Of a stretch of 64,000 bases of DNA, positions 9,196 through 18,098 are shown in pieces. Below the pieces are notes generated by a model, which did no database searches, was not told the DNA's origin, and saw nothing but the letters and a program-made list of their open reading frames with translations. The translations under genes and the position numbers were made by a program. Source of the stretch: Pseudomonas sp. CFBP13508. GTDB lineage: Bacteria > Pseudomonadota > Gammaproteobacteria > Pseudomonadales > Pseudomonadaceae. The stretch is from positions 134,644 through 198,643 of the forward strand of contig NZ_QFZZ01000004.1 of the NCBI RefSeq assembly GCF_005233515.1. The letters run 5' to 3'. Numbering within the stretch: the stretch's first letter is position 1; each line of letters begins with the position of its first letter.

Positions 9196-10170
9196 ATGTC
9201 CAGTCAGTTCCCCGAAGCACGTCCCCGCCGTCTGCGCCGCAATGCGAGCCTGCGCAGTCTGTTCCAGGAAACCGAGTTCAGCCTGAACGATCTGGTCCTG
9301 CCGATCTTCGTCGAGGAAGACATCGACGACTTCGTGCCGATCACCAGCATGCCCGGCGTGCAGCGCATTCCCGAGCGCAAACTGGCCAGCGAAATCGAGC
9401 GCTACGCCCGCGCCGGCATCAAGTCGGTGATGACCTTTGGCGTGTCCCATCATCTCGATGCCAACGGCAGCGACACCTGGCGCGAAGACGGCCTGGTCTC
9501 GCGCATGTCGCGCATCGCCAAGGATGCCGTGCCGGAAATGATCGTGATGTCCGACACCTGCTTCTGCGAATACACCGATCACGGCCATTGCGGCGTGATG
9601 CACAACCACGAAGTCGACAACGACCAGACCCTGATCAACCTCGGCAAACAAGCCGTGGCCGCCGCCCGCGCCGGGGCTGACGTGATTGCGCCCTCGGCGG
9701 CGATGGACGGCCAGGTTCGCGCGATTCGCCAGGCGCTCGACGCCGCCGGCTTCACGCAGATTCCGATCATGGCCTACTCGACCAAATTCGCCTCGGCGCT
9801 GTACGGTCCGTTCCGCGAGGCCGGCGGCAGCGCGCTCAAGGGCGACCGCAAAAGCTATCAGATGAACCCGATGAACCGCCGCGAAGCCCTGCGCGAATCG
9901 CTGCTCGATGAGCAGGAAGGTGCCGATGCGCTGATGGTCAAACCGGCCGGCGCCTACCTCGACATCATCCGCGACATTCGCCAGGCCTCGAACCTGCCAT
10001 TGGCGGCGTATCAGGTCAGCGGCGAGTACGCGATGATCAAGTTCGGCGCCCAGGCCGGGGCGATCGATGAAGATCGCGTGGTCCGCGAAAGCCTTGGCGC
10101 AATCAAGCGTGCCGGGGCGGATCTGATCTTCACTTACTTTGCGATGGATCTGGCGTTGGCGGGGATCTGA
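9196..10170 (+). CDS. hemB: Delta-aminolevulinic acid dehydratase, zinc type
   Basis: 324 residues. It condenses two 5-aminolevulinate molecules to porphobilinogen (heme, tetrapyrrole pathway) in the cytoplasm. The Schiff-base lysines are Lys197 (AYSTKFAS) and Lys249 (LMVKPAG). The active-site zinc ligands Cys122, Cys124 and Cys132 are all present in DTCFCEY..HGHCG. The sequence closely resembles the enterobacterial enzyme from memory ([35 protein letters not shown]). As I recall, the main Pseudomonas HemB is a Mg-dependent form lacking these cysteines, so this is probably a second, paralogous hemB. It stands alone after a class II REP pair. Confidence 0.95.
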   Translation: MSSQFPEARPRRLRRNASLRSLFQETEFSLNDLVLPIFVEEDIDDFVPITSMPGVQRIPERKLASEIERYARAGIKSVMTFGVSHHLDANGSDTWREDGLVSRMSRIAKDAVPEMIVMSDTCFCEYTDHGHCGVMHNHEVDNDQTLINLGKQAVAAARAGADVIAPSAAMDGQVRAIRQALDAAGFTQIPIMAYSTKFASALYGPFREAGGSALKGDRKSYQMNPMNRREALRESLLDEQEGADALMVKPAGAYLDIIRDIRQASNLPLAAYQVSGEYAMIKFGAQAGAIDEDRVVRESLGAIKRAGADLIFTYFAMDLALAGI

Positions 10171-10266
10171 GAAAGGAATCGCAACTTGCAGCATTGCCTG
10201 TATGGAATGGTTGCTCCTTGTAGGCAGAGGCGTCAGGTTGCGATCGTCTCCATGACTCGATTTTTA

Positions 10267-10710
10267 TCAGAAAAGAGCTTTGCTGAGTTTGACACCTAGC
10301 GACGCAGTGACATACAGCGTTGGAGCACCAATTTTGTGTTCGATTGGATCGAAATCAGCTTTGATTTTTCCACTGAAACGAGTTTTATTTTCAGAAATCG
10401 TTAGATGCAAGATTGATTGATTGGGCGATGCGTACGTCCAACCTGCATGATTTGCAAAGTACACTGCGGCGTACTGGTAGTAGGTCGAAGGTATTTCATA
10501 TGTTCCATCTTCCAGATCGCTGAAAATTTGAAATATAAAAGACCTGTCGTTGGCCTCCGTTCTCCCTCGGAACTCATATTTTACCCGCTGGGTTGACCGC
10601 AACTCGATCAAAGCAGCATTTAAAGGTTGGTGGTCGGCGACTTCGAACAGTGCGTTTAATGTTCCAGTGACCTCTATGTCTTGCACTTGGTCTGCGGTGG
10701 ACAGTTCCAT
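10267..10710 (-). CDS. Hypothetical protein, 147 aa
   Basis: Not recognised. It has no signal peptide or membrane segment. The composition suggests a beta-rich soluble protein with several Tyr/Phe-rich strands (FRGRTEANDRSFIFQIF, TYYQYAAVYFANHAGWTYA). A good ribosome site (AAGGAG) lies 9 nt before the ATG, which supports it as a real gene. GC is clearly lower than in hemB and the monooxygenase on either side, which may point to recent acquisition. Confidence 0.65.
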   Translation of the reverse strand: MELSTADQVQDIEVTGTLNALFEVADHQPLNAALIELRSTQRVKYEFRGRTEANDRSFIFQIFSDLEDGTYEIPSTYYQYAAVYFANHAGWTYASPNQSILHLTISENKTRFSGKIKADFDPIEHKIGAPTLYVTASLGVKLSKALF

Positions 10711-10832
10711 CTTGATTGCTCCTTGAAAACGGTGAGCAATGATTAGAGGTGGCGCTGCGCAAAGCGTCTACTGTAAGAGTTGACAGGTGTTCAGGTCTGT
10801 CCGACGAATGGCTGGCCAAGGAAGTGTTAAGG

Positions 10833-12359
10833 TCACTGAAAAGGCCGGATGCCGTGATCCAGGAAGTAGCGTTCGATCACCTTCGGATCGGCACTGTTGT
10901 CGGCAATCGCCACATAGGTATCCGGCCGCAACAGATAAAATCCGTTGCGCCCCAATCCCGCCGTTTCAAACGCCGGGCGCCAGTCGAAGACGTGCAGCGG
11001 CAAGTGATGTTCAGCGCACCAGGCGATCATCTCGTCGCTGGTGTCGCCGTACACATGCACCTGCCAGCACGGCTGCCGTAGCGGCTCGAAATTATCTCCT
11101 TCGCCATCATGCGCCCACGGCAAGCGGTCGCCGCCGTGCACGTGGCCGGCTTCACCCTGGCTCAGTGGCATGCCGCGATAGTTGAGGGTGACTTGCGAGA
11201 CCGTGCGAAACAGGAATTCGCGGCTCGCTTCGAACCCGGCCACTTTCGGAAGCAGAAACGGCGCCACGCGCATCCGTAGCAGATCGGCCATGCGACCCTG
11301 CGCGGTGACGAAACTGAGGACCTTGTCGGTGGTGGAGACCAGTCGGCGAGCGAAGGCGATGCGCTCGGATTCGTAGGTGTCGAGCAGCCTCGGCTCGGCG
11401 CCACCACTGAGCACGGCAGCGAGTTTCCACGCCAGATTGATTGCATCGCCAATGCCCGTGTTCATGCCCTGGCCACCGGCCGGACTGTGTACATGGGCGG
11501 CATCGCCGAGCAGAAACGCCCGGCCGCTGCGAAAGTGCTCGGCCACGCGGTGATGCACGCGATAAGTGGAGAACCAGTGCACGTCTTCGATATGCACTTT
11601 CAGCTGCTCGATGGCGCGGCTGCTGACGTCGGAAAATTGCAGGGTGTCGGCACGCTCGGCGCGTTCATCACGCACCGTGCCGATCAGCCGCGCACGGCCT
11701 TCGCCGGCCAGTGGGAACACCGCGAGAAAGTCCGCTTCGTCCAGATCCAGATGCAGCTCGCCATTCAGTGCCGGGCCGCTGGCCGTGACATCGGCGACGT
11801 AGAAAATCTGCTGATAGGTACCGCCAGGGAAGTCGGTGTCGAGGGTTTTGCGCACCACCGAACGGCCGCCGTCGCAACCGGCCAGATAGCAGGCCTGACA
11901 GACTTCCAGCTGGCCATCGGGCAAGCGCAGATGGGCGGTGATGGTGTCTCCGTTGTCCGTGAAGCTGTCCAGCGCGGTATTGCGCTCGACGCTGACGCCG
12001 TAGTCTTCGAGGCGCTCGAGCAACAGCCGTTCGTGCTCGTCCTGCGGGAAGATCTCGACGAAGGCGTAGGGTGTCAGGCCTTCGCCAATGCGCTTGAGCG
12101 GCAGTTGCGCGACCGGTTTGCCGTGAACCCAGAAATTTGCCGCCGCGACCTGATGGCCGCGACGCACGATGGTGTCGGCCAGGTCGAGTTGGCGATACAG
12201 CTCGAGGGTGCGTGCCTGCACCGCCAGAGCACGGGAAGTGGTGCCGGGCGCCGAGGTCTTGTCGATGATGCGCACGCGCACGCCGAGTTTGCTCAGCCAC
12301 AGGGCCAGGACCAGACCGGTCGGGCCGGCGCCGATGATCAGCACGTCGCTGCGATTCAT
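10833..12359 (-). CDS. FAD-dependent aromatic-type monooxygenase
   Basis: 508 residues, of the PHBH/PheA flavin hydroxylase type. The FAD dinucleotide fold GAGPTG is at residues 10-15, the DG motif GCDGGRSVVRK at about 161-171 and the second FAD motif GDAAHVHSP at 285-293, followed by GGQGMNTGIGDA. The C-terminal 120 residues form the usual thioredoxin-like tail domain. It would insert one oxygen atom into an aromatic or polyketide-like substrate using NAD(P)H; the substrate cannot be told. No ring-cleavage or degradation genes lie beside it. Confidence 0.88.
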   Translation of the reverse strand: MNRSDVLIIGAGPTGLVLALWLSKLGVRVRIIDKTSAPGTTSRALAVQARTLELYRQLDLADTIVRRGHQVAAANFWVHGKPVAQLPLKRIGEGLTPYAFVEIFPQDEHERLLLERLEDYGVSVERNTALDSFTDNGDTITAHLRLPDGQLEVCQACYLAGCDGGRSVVRKTLDTDFPGGTYQQIFYVADVTASGPALNGELHLDLDEADFLAVFPLAGEGRARLIGTVRDERAERADTLQFSDVSSRAIEQLKVHIEDVHWFSTYRVHHRVAEHFRSGRAFLLGDAAHVHSPAGGQGMNTGIGDAINLAWKLAAVLSGGAEPRLLDTYESERIAFARRLVSTTDKVLSFVTAQGRMADLLRMRVAPFLLPKVAGFEASREFLFRTVSQVTLNYRGMPLSQGEAGHVHGGDRLPWAHDGEGDNFEPLRQPCWQVHVYGDTSDEMIAWCAEHHLPLHVFDWRPAFETAGLGRNGFYLLRPDTYVAIADNSADPKVIERYFLDHGIRPFQ

Positions 12360-12416
12360 GGGGCTGTCCTCTTGTGGCTGTGCAGCAAGTATGGATCAGG
12401 TCGCCAGTTCCGACCT

Positions 12417-12481
12417 CTTCGCGAGCAGGCTCGCTCCCACAGGGAACGCATTCCAGTGTGGGAGCGAGCCTGCTCGCGAAG
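12417..12481. repeat. Class I REP pair, short-spacer type
   Basis: Inverted copies of the core with about 17 nt between them, CCCACA ends inward. It lies between the TonB receptor terminator and the monooxygenase start, both on the minus strand. Confidence 0.92.
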
Positions 12482-12510
12482 CGTCCGGTCAAGCGCCAAA
12501 AAAACCAGAA

Positions 12511-12545
12511 AGGCCCCGCAACCGTGAAGCTGCGGGGCCTTTTTT
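12511..12545 (-). terminator. Rho-independent terminator of the TonB receptor gene
   Basis: The stem GGCCCCGCA / TGCGGGGCC encloses a 10-nt loop. On the minus strand it is followed by a short spacer and a T run; an A run on the other side makes it potentially bidirectional. It begins 16 nt after the receptor stop codon. Confidence 0.9.
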
Positions 12546-12560
12546 ACGACGCAATCACGC

Positions 12561-14765
12561 TTAGAAGTCGATCGTCCCCGACAACTTCGCCACCCGTGGT
12601 TCGCCCTGGGTCAGGTAGCCGCCCTGAGCCGATTCCCAGTACTTCTTGTTCGCCACGTTCTCGACGCCGAACCGCACGGTCACGTCCTTCTCCGACACCT
12701 TGAACGCATAGCGTGCGCCCGCGTCGAAGCGGTTCCACGTCGGCAGGCTGAGGTTGTTCGCTGCGTCGGCGTATTGCCCGCCGGTGCGCAGCATCCGCGC
12801 ATTCAGCGCAACCCCTTGCAGGCCCGGCACGTCCCAATCCACGCCAGCGTTGAACTGGAAGGTCGGTACGCCGATGGCGTGGTTGCCGTCGTTGGCGCCA
12901 TTGAGGGTGTTTTTCAGTTCAGTGTCCATCAGGGTCAGGCCGCTGATCAGGCGCAGGCCGTCGATCGGCTCGCCGAACACGTTCATCTCCACGCCTTTGT
13001 TGATCTGCTCGCCTTCGCGCACGTAGGTGCAGGTGGTGGCGCTGTTGATTTCGCAGTAGCCGTCGCTTGGCTGTTCGATGCGGTAAACACCGAGGCTCGC
13101 ACCGTAAGTGCCCATGTCGACTTTCACGCCCAGTTCGGTCTGCTTGGAGCGTTTCGGTGCGTAGACTTCGTTGCCGTTGGTGACGCGGAAACCGCCAGAG
13201 CTGGTAGGCGAAGTCGGCCCTTGGGCCAGACCTTCGATATGGTTGGCGTAGAACGACACATGCTCCCACGGTTTGAACACGATGCCGTACACCGGCGTGG
13301 TGATCGACTCGTCGTAGCTCGACGAGCGCGGGCCGCTGCCGTAGCTGGCGTAGCTGTAACCCTGCACCACCAGTTGCTGGCGACGCAGACCGGCGGTGAC
13401 CAGCAGGCGATCATCGAAGAAACCGAGGGTGTCGGAAATTGCCACGCTGCGGTTGAAGGTCTTGCCGACGATGCCCGGATCGTTGAGATCGCCGCCAGAG
13501 AAATTGCCGACCGGTGCCGGAGGAGTGATCGGATGGTAAATATTGTTCGAGTAGCGGGTCAGGTCGAAGTCATAAGCACTGCGCTGCTCGGCCCAGATCC
13601 CGGTCAGGCCGAAATTCAGCTTGTGGCTGACCGGGCCGGTGTTGAACTTGCCGTTGAGACCGGCCATGACGCTGGTGTTGTCCTCATCATGCGGGACGAA
13701 CGAGCCAGTGGTGAACGACGCGCCGCTGTTGCCGACCAGCGTGGTCGAGTTGTACCGGCCGACTTCACGGGTGTGCTTGGCGCCACCGGCGGCGTAGGCG
13801 GTCCAGTTGTCGTTGAGGTCGTATTCGGCGCGGAGCATGCCGAAGGTGTCTTCGATGTCGGTGTAACCCCATTTCGGCGCGTAGTTGGTGTCCGCCGATG
13901 GCGCGTCCGGGATGTGCGTGGCGGTGCCGAGGTTGACCGAGCTGCGGCCACCGTTGACGCGTTCCTTCTGATAGGCAAAGTCACCGGACACCCGCAGCGC
14001 ATCGCCGCGATAATCCAGACCGATGGCGAACAGTTTCGATCGCTGGTTCTCGTGATCGATGCCGGTGTCGCCTTCGCGCTGCGACAGGTTGACCCGCGCG
14101 CCGAAGCGGTTGTCTTCACCGAAACGCTGGCCGATGTCGAAGTGGTGACCGATGCGACCTTCGCTGTTGATGTCGGTGGTGTAACGGCGCAGCGGCACGT
14201 CGCCGGCGCGCTTGGGTTGCAGGTTGACGCCGCCGCCGATGCCGGAACCGGTCGGGGTCACGCCGTTGATGAAAGCGTTGGGGCCTTTGAACACTTCCAC
14301 GCGCTCCAGCGCATCGGTGGAAATGATCTGCCGGGGCAATACGCCGTACAGGCCGTTATAGGAAATATCATCGCCATTGAGCGGCAGGCCGCGAATCATG
14401 AAGACCTGCGCCTGGTTGGAGAAGCCCGAGGCCTGGCGCACCGAGGAATCGTTGAGCAGCACATCGGCGACGTTTTCCGCCTGCTGATCCTGGATCAGCT
14501 GCTCGGTGTAGGACGCCGCGCTGAACGGCACGTCCATCATGTCCTGATTGCCGAGCACGCCCAACTGGCCGCCGCGCGCGACCTGACCGCCAGCGTAGAC
14601 CGGGGGCAGGGCGTTGGGCGCAGGCGCCTGGGCATTGACGTTGACGTCGTCGAGCACCAGCGCTTTGCTGTTGTCTTCAGCGGCATGGGCGGTAACGGTC
14701 AGGGAGCACAGCAGGGCAAGCAAAGTCGGGCGGAACGGAGCGCCGAGTCGAGCAGAAGCGGGCAT
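12561..14765 (-). CDS. TonB-dependent siderophore receptor
   Basis: 734 residues from the ATG at 14765; an upstream TTG is in frame but lacks support. A signal peptide ends near VTAHAAED. The plug domain shows the siderophore-receptor pattern (PFSAASYTEQLIQDQQAENV, QVFMIRGLPLNGDD, LERVEVFKGPNAFINGV, GGGVNLQPKRA). The beta-barrel ends with Phe (LSGTIDF), as outer-membrane proteins do. No FecA-type signalling extension is present at the N-terminus, and no sigma/anti-sigma pair is adjacent, so regulation is more likely direct (Fur-like). I see no clear Fur box. The ligand is unknown. Confidence 0.92.
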   Translation of the reverse strand: MPASARLGAPFRPTLLALLCSLTVTAHAAEDNSKALVLDDVNVNAQAPAPNALPPVYAGGQVARGGQLGVLGNQDMMDVPFSAASYTEQLIQDQQAENVADVLLNDSSVRQASGFSNQAQVFMIRGLPLNGDDISYNGLYGVLPRQIISTDALERVEVFKGPNAFINGVTPTGSGIGGGVNLQPKRAGDVPLRRYTTDINSEGRIGHHFDIGQRFGEDNRFGARVNLSQREGDTGIDHENQRSKLFAIGLDYRGDALRVSGDFAYQKERVNGGRSSVNLGTATHIPDAPSADTNYAPKWGYTDIEDTFGMLRAEYDLNDNWTAYAAGGAKHTREVGRYNSTTLVGNSGASFTTGSFVPHDEDNTSVMAGLNGKFNTGPVSHKLNFGLTGIWAEQRSAYDFDLTRYSNNIYHPITPPAPVGNFSGGDLNDPGIVGKTFNRSVAISDTLGFFDDRLLVTAGLRRQQLVVQGYSYASYGSGPRSSSYDESITTPVYGIVFKPWEHVSFYANHIEGLAQGPTSPTSSGGFRVTNGNEVYAPKRSKQTELGVKVDMGTYGASLGVYRIEQPSDGYCEINSATTCTYVREGEQINKGVEMNVFGEPIDGLRLISGLTLMDTELKNTLNGANDGNHAIGVPTFQFNAGVDWDVPGLQGVALNARMLRTGGQYADAANNLSLPTWNRFDAGARYAFKVSEKDVTVRFGVENVANKKYWESAQGGYLTQGEPRVAKLSGTIDF

Positions 14766-14890
14766 GTCGGATACCTGGAGGCGAACGGCCAAAGAAAAAA
14801 TAAGGGCGGCGCGGAACTCCTTGCGCTAATGCGACTCCAGGCGCGAATGATAGGGTTTCGCAGTAACGTTTTGCAATCAGTTTGTCATCC

Positions 14891-14988
14891 GTAGGAGCTG
14901 CCGAAGGCTGCGATCTTTTTGATCTTAATGTTGACTTTGATCTGCAAAAAGCAAGATCAAAAGATCGCAGCCTGCGGCAGCTCCTACG
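14891..14988. repeat. Class II REP pair
   Basis: Inverted GGAGCTGCCGAAGGCTGCG arms with the AT-rich centre TTGATCTTAATGTTGACTTT. It lies between the divergently transcribed TonB receptor and DUF1615 genes, so it occupies part of their shared promoter region. Confidence 0.9.
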
Positions 14989-15033
14989 GGGGTTGTGTAT
15001 GGTGTTGTGGCTAATTTGATTGGATGGAGCAAC

Positions 15034-16116
15034 ATGCGATTACTCATTACTCTCGGCGCTTTGCTGCTGCTCGCCGGTTGCGCCAGCCAGCGCAGCAACG
15101 AACCTGCGCCGCGTCCGCCGGCTGAAGTGAAGGCGGAAATCGTTCGGCTGTTGCCGGCGAAAACTGCCGACCGTCAGGGCTGGGCCACGGACATCTACGC
15201 CGCGTTCGCCGCACAGGGCATCAACACCACCACGCAGAATCTGTGTTCGGTACTGGCCGTGGCCGAGCAGGAGTCCACTTTCCAGGCCGACCCGACAGTG
15301 CCCGGCCTAGGCAAGATCGCCCGCGACGAAATCGACCGCCGCGCCGCCAAGGTGCACATCCCCAGCCTGCTGGTCAGCGGCGCTCTGCAAGTGCGCTCGC
15401 CCAACGGCAAGAGCTACAGCGAACGCCTGAACGCTGCGCGCAGTGAAAAAGAGCTGAGCGCGATTTTCGACGATTTCATTGGCATGGTGCCGATGGGTCG
15501 CACGTTGTTCGGCGGGTTCAACCCGGTGCACACCGGCGGGCCGATGCAGGTCAGCATCGAATTCGCCGAGGAGCACGCCAAGGATTACCCGTACCCGGTG
15601 GACGGCACGATTCGTCGTGAAGTGTTCAGCAGGCGCGGCGGCATGTATTTCGGCATCGCCCATTTGCTCGGTTATCCGGTGAGTTACCGTGAGCCGTTGT
15701 ATCGTTTCGCCGATTTCAACGCCGGCTGGTACGCCAGCCGCAATGCCGCGTTTCAGAATGCGGTCAGCCGCGCTTCCGGCATCCCGCTGACCCTGGACGG
15801 CGACCTGATTCGCTACGACTCGATCATGCCCGGCAGTACCGAACTGGCGGTGCGCACCCTCGGCAAGTCGCTGGGCATGCGCAACCCGACGATTCGCGAT
15901 CAATTGGAGAAAGGCAAAACCCTGGAATTCGAAGAGACCAAACTCTATCAGCGCGTGTTCGAACTGGCGGAGCGGGCCGAAGGCAAGGCGTTACCGCGTG
16001 CGGTATTGCCGGGAATTGTGCTGCAAAGTCCGAAGATCACCCGCAAACTCACCACAGCCTGGTTCGCCAAGCGCGTGGACGAGCGCTACAAGCGCTGCAT
16101 GGCCAAGGCCGGATAA
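15034..16116 (+). CDS. DUF1615 family lipoprotein
   Basis: 360 residues. Start at 15034 gives a lipoprotein signal peptide MRLLITLGALLLLAGCASQ with the lipidated Cys at about residue 16; GGATGGAG lies before it. The mature part has conserved-looking blocks (CSVLAVAEQESTFQADP, PVHTGGPMQV, RRGGMYFGIAHLLGYP, FADFNAGWYASRNAAFQ). The family is DUF1615 by recognition; the Glu in the AEQES motif is suggestive of a lytic-transglycosylase-like fold, which is inference. It is probably anchored to the outer membrane facing the periplasm. Confidence 0.85.
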   Translation: MRLLITLGALLLLAGCASQRSNEPAPRPPAEVKAEIVRLLPAKTADRQGWATDIYAAFAAQGINTTTQNLCSVLAVAEQESTFQADPTVPGLGKIARDEIDRRAAKVHIPSLLVSGALQVRSPNGKSYSERLNAARSEKELSAIFDDFIGMVPMGRTLFGGFNPVHTGGPMQVSIEFAEEHAKDYPYPVDGTIRREVFSRRGGMYFGIAHLLGYPVSYREPLYRFADFNAGWYASRNAAFQNAVSRASGIPLTLDGDLIRYDSIMPGSTELAVRTLGKSLGMRNPTIRDQLEKGKTLEFEETKLYQRVFELAERAEGKALPRAVLPGIVLQSPKITRKLTTAWFAKRVDERYKRCMAKAG

Positions 16117-16133
16117 AACACGCAGACATAAAA

Positions 16134-16156
16134 AACCCGGCTGCGGGAGCCGGGTT
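16134..16156. terminator. Rho-independent terminator between convergent genes
   Basis: The stem AACCCGGCT / AGCCGGGTT has a 5-nt loop. On the minus strand it is followed by a T run, so it best serves the repeat-protein gene; on the plus strand the T run is short. Confidence 0.85.
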
Positions 16157-16186
16157 TCTCTGCGGTGTTGCGCTTGCAGTCATGCA

Positions 16187-16588
16187 TCAGGCAACACGGC
16201 GTTCGATCAGACGATCAGAACCACCTTCGGCAACACGGCGCTCGATCAGACGATCCGAACCACCTTCAGCAACGCGGCGCTCGATCAGACGATCCGAACC
16301 ACCTTCAGCAACGCGGCGTTCGATCAGACGATCCGAGCCACCTTCGGCAACACGGCGTTCGATCAGACGATCAGAACCACCTTCAGCAACACGGCGTTCG
16401 ATCAGACGATCCGAGCCGCCTTCAGCAACACGGCGTTCGATCAGACGATCCGAACCGCCTTCAGCCAGACGGCTTTCGATCAGCTTGTCCGAACCGCCTT
16501 CGGCGATCAGGGTGTGCGCCGGGGTGGCGGCGAAAGCGTTAACTGCGAAAACCGAGAAAGCGATGCTGAGAAGAGTCTGGCGTTTCAT
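16187..16588 (-). CDS. Secreted tandem-repeat protein (AEGGSDRLIERRV repeats)
   Basis: 133 residues. The start ATG at 16588 gives a clean signal peptide (MKRQTLLSIAFSVFAVNAFA, cleavage after AFA). After a short linker the whole mature protein is eight consecutive 13-residue units, seven of them AEGGSDRLIERRV and the first a variant (AEGGSDKLIESRL). The mature protein is about 110 residues, strongly charged and with no Cys. I recall similar short proteins in other Pseudomonas genomes, some labelled phage infection protein, but I cannot support that function. It ends at a good terminator. A longer frame upstream of the ATG has no support. Confidence 0.8.
   Translation of the reverse strand: MKRQTLLSIAFSVFAVNAFAATPAHTLIAEGGSDKLIESRLAEGGSDRLIERRVAEGGSDRLIERRVAEGGSDRLIERRVAEGGSDRLIERRVAEGGSDRLIERRVAEGGSDRLIERRVAEGGSDRLIERRVA
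16193..16504 (-). repeat. 39-bp tandem repeat, eight units, inside a coding sequence
   Basis: Eight exactly in-frame 39-bp units, each one codon block for AEGGSDRLIERRV. The units differ mainly at synonymous positions (for example GCT/GCC and CGG/CTG alternatives); the unit nearest the signal peptide is the most diverged. Such an array can gain or lose units without breaking the frame. Confidence 0.97.
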
Positions 16589-16720
16589 GATGGTGTGCTC
16601 CGGGGTGTTGTTGGTTGGTATGGAGCTGATGTTACGCCCGGAATTTTTTATGAGAACTTCATTACCGTGATGGTGAACATCGACGTCGATGATGGTTGCG
16701 GACAACCGCGTAGCAGAGCC

Positions 16721-17413
16721 TCAGAGCACCTTCACCGCACGCCCGATCGCCTGAATCGGCCCGGTCGGCTTGCCAATCGGCGAGCCATTGGCGCCTTCCA
16801 GCGTCAGCTCAAACAGCTGGTTCGGTTGCAACGGCGGCAGTTTGTCCAGCGGCACCGACAACGCCTGCCCCGGCTTGACCAAGCCCAACGACACCGGCCC
16901 CGACCAGCCGTCAGCCTTGGTCCAGAACTCCAGCGCCTTGTCCGCCGGCACCTCGACCACCCCTAGCGGAATCAACTGGATCTCCCGGGCATTGCTCGCC
17001 TGAATCACCCATCCCGGCGCCTTGTCCTGCGGCGCCACCAGCACCACCAGATAACTCGGTTTCGGCGCAGTCTGCGTCAGCAGCATCGTGCCGAGGATCA
17101 ATGTCGCCGCCAGCCCGGCCGCGCTCAAGCCGCGCCACAGCGGCAGCAGATTCCACCACGAGGTTAGCGGTTTCTTCACCGTCAGCCGTTCGAGACTGCG
17201 TTCGATACGAGGCCATAACTGCGCCGAGGGTTGCTGAGGTTCGGCCAGATCGGTCAGCTCCAGCAGACGTCGCTCCCATGCGTCGACTGCCGCCCGCAAC
17301 TCAGGATCGTTCGGCAGGCGCCGTTGCACCTCGATGCGCTGCTCGAACGACAAGGTGCCAAGCACGTATTCGCCGGCCAGTTCATCCCGTTCCTGCGCTG
17401 ATTCGCCGGTCAT
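16721..17413 (-). CDS. Anti-sigma factor, RskA-like
   Basis: 230 residues. The N-terminal cytoplasmic part has an anti-sigma-type helical region (ELAGEYVLGTLSFEQRIEVQRRL). A single membrane helix lies at about residues 94-115 (GLSAAGLAATLILGTMLL), and a periplasmic domain follows (YLVVLVAPQDKAPGWVIQ, WTKADGWSGPVSLG). This is the RskA pattern: it would hold the neighbouring ECF sigma factor inactive at the membrane until a signal releases it. Its ATG overlaps the sigma factor stop (ATGA), so the two are translationally coupled. Confidence 0.88.
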   Translation of the reverse strand: MTGESAQERDELAGEYVLGTLSFEQRIEVQRRLPNDPELRAAVDAWERRLLELTDLAEPQQPSAQLWPRIERSLERLTVKKPLTSWWNLLPLWRGLSAAGLAATLILGTMLLTQTAPKPSYLVVLVAPQDKAPGWVIQASNAREIQLIPLGVVEVPADKALEFWTKADGWSGPVSLGLVKPGQALSVPLDKLPPLQPNQLFELTLEGANGSPIGKPTGPIQAIGRAVKVL

Positions 17414-17937
17414 CCCATGCACTCCCGCAAAGCATTGAGGCTGCGCTTGATCCACGCTTTGACCGTGCCCAGCGGCGTGTCGAGGCGTGCGGAAATCTGC
17501 GCGTGGCTGTAACCGTCGACGTAGGCGTGGAGGATGCAGCTGCGCCGCTGCGGTTCCAGTTGCTCGAGGCAGCGATGAATGCGTGCCGAGTGAACATCGA
17601 CCGCCTCATCAGGCGCCGCTGCCTCATGTTCTTCGCTGAACGGCGTTTCCCGACTTTGCTTGCGCAGCTGATTCAACGCCAGGTGCCGGGTCACGCTGAA
17701 CATCCAGCCCCGCGCCGAACCCCGCGCCGGGTCGAACCCGGCCGCGCCGTGCCAGATCTTGATGAACGCCTCATGCACAATGTCCTCCGCCAGCGCCGTA
17801 TCGCGCACCAGCCGCTTGGCCACGCCGAGCAGGCGCGGGCCTTCCTGCACATACAAATCGCGCAAAGCCAAACGCTCGCCCCGGGCACAGGCAGCGAGGC
17901 GGGCTTCGTAATCGAAAACGGATTCGGGTAAAGGCAT
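17410..17937 (-). CDS. ECF-family RNA polymerase sigma factor, SigK-like
   Basis: 175 residues from the ATG at 17937; a TTG at 17946 is possible. Region 2 (ALAEDIVHEAFIKIWHGAAGFDP, RGWMFSVTRHLALNQLRK) and region 4 (LEPQRRSCILHAYVDGYSHAQISARLDTPLGTVKAWIKRSL) are both present and intact. It directs RNA polymerase to a small regulon and is probably controlled by the coupled membrane anti-sigma factor downstream. SigK/RskA-type pairs usually answer oxidative or envelope stress. The DUF3455 gene upstream is a likely target. Confidence 0.92.
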   Translation of the reverse strand: MPLPESVFDYEARLAACARGERLALRDLYVQEGPRLLGVAKRLVRDTALAEDIVHEAFIKIWHGAAGFDPARGSARGWMFSVTRHLALNQLRKQSRETPFSEEHEAAAPDEAVDVHSARIHRCLEQLEPQRRSCILHAYVDGYSHAQISARLDTPLGTVKAWIKRSLNALRECMG

Positions 17938-17985
17938 GGGGTGCAATCTAGCTCACATTTCCCAAACATCCAGACGCATTGTTCC

Positions 17986-18077
17986 CTGTGGGAGCGAGCC
18001 TGCTCGCGAATGCGGTGGGTCAGAAAGTAATAAGGCGACTGACACTCCGTCTTCGCGAGCAGGCTCGCTCCCACAGG
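17986..18077. repeat. Class I REP pair, long-spacer type
   Basis: Two inverted cores in the opposite arrangement to the short-spacer type: TGTGGG outside, GCGAA inside, with about 40 nt between that contain GTCAG and CTGAC. It separates DUF3455 from the sigma factor gene. Confidence 0.92.
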
Positions 18078-18098
18078 ATTGTGCACTGCTTCCGAATA

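Noticed and set aside
14766..14890. A Fur box before the TonB siderophore receptor
   Set aside because: Only weak partial matches to the inverted repeat were visible; not enough to call.
12774..14894. A 706-codon open frame opposite the TonB siderophore receptor
   Set aside because: It has no domain pattern, and its amino-acid content (His/Val/Ala/Arg-rich) is that of a high-GC antisense shadow. The receptor on the other strand has clear motifs.
16193..16504. Repeats resembling a CRISPR array
   Set aside because: The 39-bp units are directly adjacent without unique spacers and stay in frame within a signal-peptide protein, so this is a coding tandem repeat.
16589..16705. An N-terminal extension of the repeat protein
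   Set aside because: The extra 39 residues would precede a perfectly normal signal peptide, so the ATG at 16588 is the better start.
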